Source of the DNA: Loxodes magnus
Taxonomy: Eukaryota; Ciliophora; Karyorelictea; Loxodida; Loxodidae
Length of the DNA stretch: 64,000 nt
NCBI GenBank assembly: GCA_946699065.1
Contig: CAMPDV010000010.1
Location: 682,001 to 746,000, forward strand
Direction of reading: 5' to 3'
In this document: positions 62,453 to 64,000 of the stretch, in pieces
Numbering within the stretch: the first letter of the stretch is position 1
Layout of the letters: each line of letters opens with the position of its first letter
Notes under the pieces: generated by a model
The model's input: the letters and a program-made list of their open reading frames with translations, nothing else
What the model was told of the DNA's origin: nothing
Database searches by the model: none
Made by a program: the position numbers and the translations under genes

Positions 62453-63116
62453 CATTTCTTAATTAAGAAAATTAAAATAAGGTTATTTTTAATTATTTTG
62501 GAATATTAAAATAATAACAACACTAACTATTCTAGCTATTCAATTAAAGTATATTAACTTTAACAATTTAACTAAATATAAGCAAAATGAATAATAATCA
62601 ATATGTAGGCAACTTAGTATCATAATAAACTTTTTAGCCTTTATATTTATCCCATTTATCAAGATTTAATATTTTAATTTAAATTTCACTATCTGTATCC
62701 TTCACCTTAATCAAATTTATATATTTCAGAGCCATTCTAGTATATCACTGTATCTAATGATATTATAAATTATAACCAAATTAAAAAAATAAAGAAGCAA
62801 CATTGACTTAAAAGGTAATCAAAATAGGTTGAGTAAGTTATATAGCTCAAATGTTAATTTAGGTAAATAGGAAAAAATGTAAATACAGATCCTTGAATAA
62901 AATAACTAAGATATAAAAAGGGATTTGGAGAACTTTTTTTAACACTCTTTTATTTCAGGAATAAGTATTAAATATGCTCTAATTAAAGAATAAGAACTAC
63001 TAGGTTTAAAATTTAAATTAACAGAAAGAAATTAAATAATTTTATATTAATCAAGTTTGTCAGATTAGGCTGGGTTAGTTTCTATTGATTTCCAGAAATA
63101 GTTGATTATAGAAGTA
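62453..63116. other. Intergenic, AT-rich
   Basis: No gene recognised. It is the spacer between the channel and the second Ran copy. Confidence 0.4.
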
Positions 63117-63753
63117 ATGATGCAATAGTAGAATATAACTCAAATAAAACTAATTTTAATAGGAGATTGTAGAGTGGGAAAGACTACATATTTAAAAAAG
63201 ATCCAATCTTATGTATTTGAAAGAAAATATGTATCTACACTGAAATTTGAAATATTTACGTTTCTTTTATATACAAATAAAGGACCTATATAATTTAATA
63301 TCTTTGATACATCAGGTTAAGAAAAAGTATGAGATGTTAGAGATGGATTTTATGTTGGAGGATAATGTGCAATTATAATGTTTGATGTTACATCAAGATT
63401 AACATACAAAAATGTTCTGAAATGGTATAAAGATATAGTAAGAGTTTGCGGCGAAATACCCATGGTTTTGGTAGGAAATAAAGTGGATATTTAAGAAAGG
63501 AAAGTAAATAAAATTTCATTATAGAAAACCAATAGAATATTATGAAATCTCTGTTAAAAGTAACTATTAGATTTTGAGACCTTTTATTTCATTGGCAAGA
63601 ACGTTATCAGGAGATTAAACTTTATCTCTAATTGAAGAACCTATTTAAAAACCTTAGGAAATTATAATTGATGAAGAATAAATGAAGAAACTCTAGTAGG
63701 AATAGTTTGAAGCAGAGAATAAAGTTCTTTACTAAGAAAAAGAGGAAATTTGA
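63117..63753 (+). pseudogene. Ran-like GTPase copy with 11-nt deletion and frameshift
   Basis: Starts MMQQQNITQIKLILIGDCRV. Good Ran features: P-loop GDCRVGKT, intact DTSGQEKVWDVRDGFYVGG (the catalytic Gln is kept, unlike the copy at 16474), [17 protein letters not shown] and [13 protein letters not shown]. After RK, near 63506, it lacks 11 nt present in the other copy (ATAAGAGGAAT), which moves the rest out of frame. From about 63535 the -YYEISVKSNY...RPFISLARTLSGD...IIID tail continues in the other frame to TGA 63751-63753. Total length is 3n+1 and no GTAAG intron repairs it. It is most likely a recently broken gene; an assembly error is possible but less likely for an 11-nt gap. Similar tails (IEEPI.KPQEIIID) show both copies share a recent ancestor. 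Confidence 0.7.
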
Positions 63754-64000
63754 ATAGTAGATCAACTTAGAACAATATTTTGTATTCACTTTATTAAATA
63801 TTCTGTATAGTAAATTTAACTCAAAAATATCCTTAAAGGATTTAAAAAATTATCTAAAATAATTATTTTAAATTAATCTAATATTATCTTTATATTTGCA
63901 TCAAATGGTTATTATAATACTTAAATCATAAATGTAATTTTTTAAAGAATACTAGTGAATAGAGTTAGCTTGAGTATAAAATTGAATAATACAATTTAAA
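63754..64000. other. Window edge, no feature
   Basis: AT-rich DNA after the Ran copy, truncated by the window end. Nothing recognised. Confidence 0.3.

Noticed and set aside
1..64000. CRISPR array, bacterial operons, prophage or insertion sequences
   Set aside because: Gene structure (introns, ciliate code, eukaryotic domains) excludes a prokaryotic source; no regularly spaced short repeats were seen.

Overview
The window reads as nuclear DNA of a ciliate in which all three standard stop codons are used as sense codons. TAA and TAG stand for Gln throughout. TGA stands for Trp inside genes and also ends most of them. The proof lies in conserved motifs: ankyrin GWTPL, the Ca-channel ITLEGW filter and SWNKFDFF helix, TTLL VTDWNPL and NPWLLEVN, and kinase DVWSFG all have Trp written TGA. 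This matches the karyorelictean (Loxodes/Parduczia-type) ambiguous code rather than the Paramecium, Stentor or Blepharisma codes. Introns are tiny (mostly 17-23 nt, usually GTAAG...AG), the sequence is AT-rich, and genes are single and independently oriented on one long molecule. With the standard code nearly every gene breaks into fragments, so all coordinates here come from reading TAA/TAG as Q and TGA as W or stop. Frame arithmetic closes exactly for almost every gene.

Layout. 1-6.7 kb: partial hypothetical gene (-), C2H2 zinc-finger gene with a frame break (+), two small ankyrin proteins (+ and -), calcyphosine-like EF-hand protein (+), 58-aa membrane protein (-). 7.1-14.4 kb: a 2389-aa four-domain voltage-gated Ca2+ channel. 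14.4-18.2 kb: RING protein, divergent Ran-like GTPase, MAPR/cytochrome b5-like heme protein (-). 21.2-27.9 kb: STAND/NB-ARC-like P-loop NTPase, short ionotropic glutamate receptor-like channel, and a coiled-coil plus CCHC zinc-knuckle gene broken at two A7 runs. 29.2-41.1 kb: F-box-like protein (+), TTLL3-type tubulin glycylase (-), PDS5 cohesin regulator (-), a 299-aa unknown (+), AGC kinase (-). 41.8-48.0 kb: SAM-domain/Cys-cluster protein (-) and a secreted nine-Kazal protein with a 276-bp tandem repeat (-). 49.7-55.7 kb: small Ub-like-looking protein, BIG-type Sec7 ARF-GEF, and a two-intron unknown. 57.3-64 kb: two small divergent unknowns, a two-repeat (TPC-like) cation channel, and a second Ran copy broken by an 11-nt deletion.

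The genes do not form an operon or pathway. They are ordinary housekeeping, cilium and signalling genes: Ca2+ handling (four-domain channel, EF-hand, TPC-like, glutamate-receptor-like), tubulin modification, Golgi traffic, cohesion and a kinase. The most unusual aspects are the ambiguous code, five genes (one of them very small) that seem to end at TAA instead of TGA, frame breaks at homopolymers, and the STAND NTPase. Long AT-rich stretches between genes hold nothing I can name. Because every frame is open except at TGA, weak ORFs in those stretches are reported only at low confidence.
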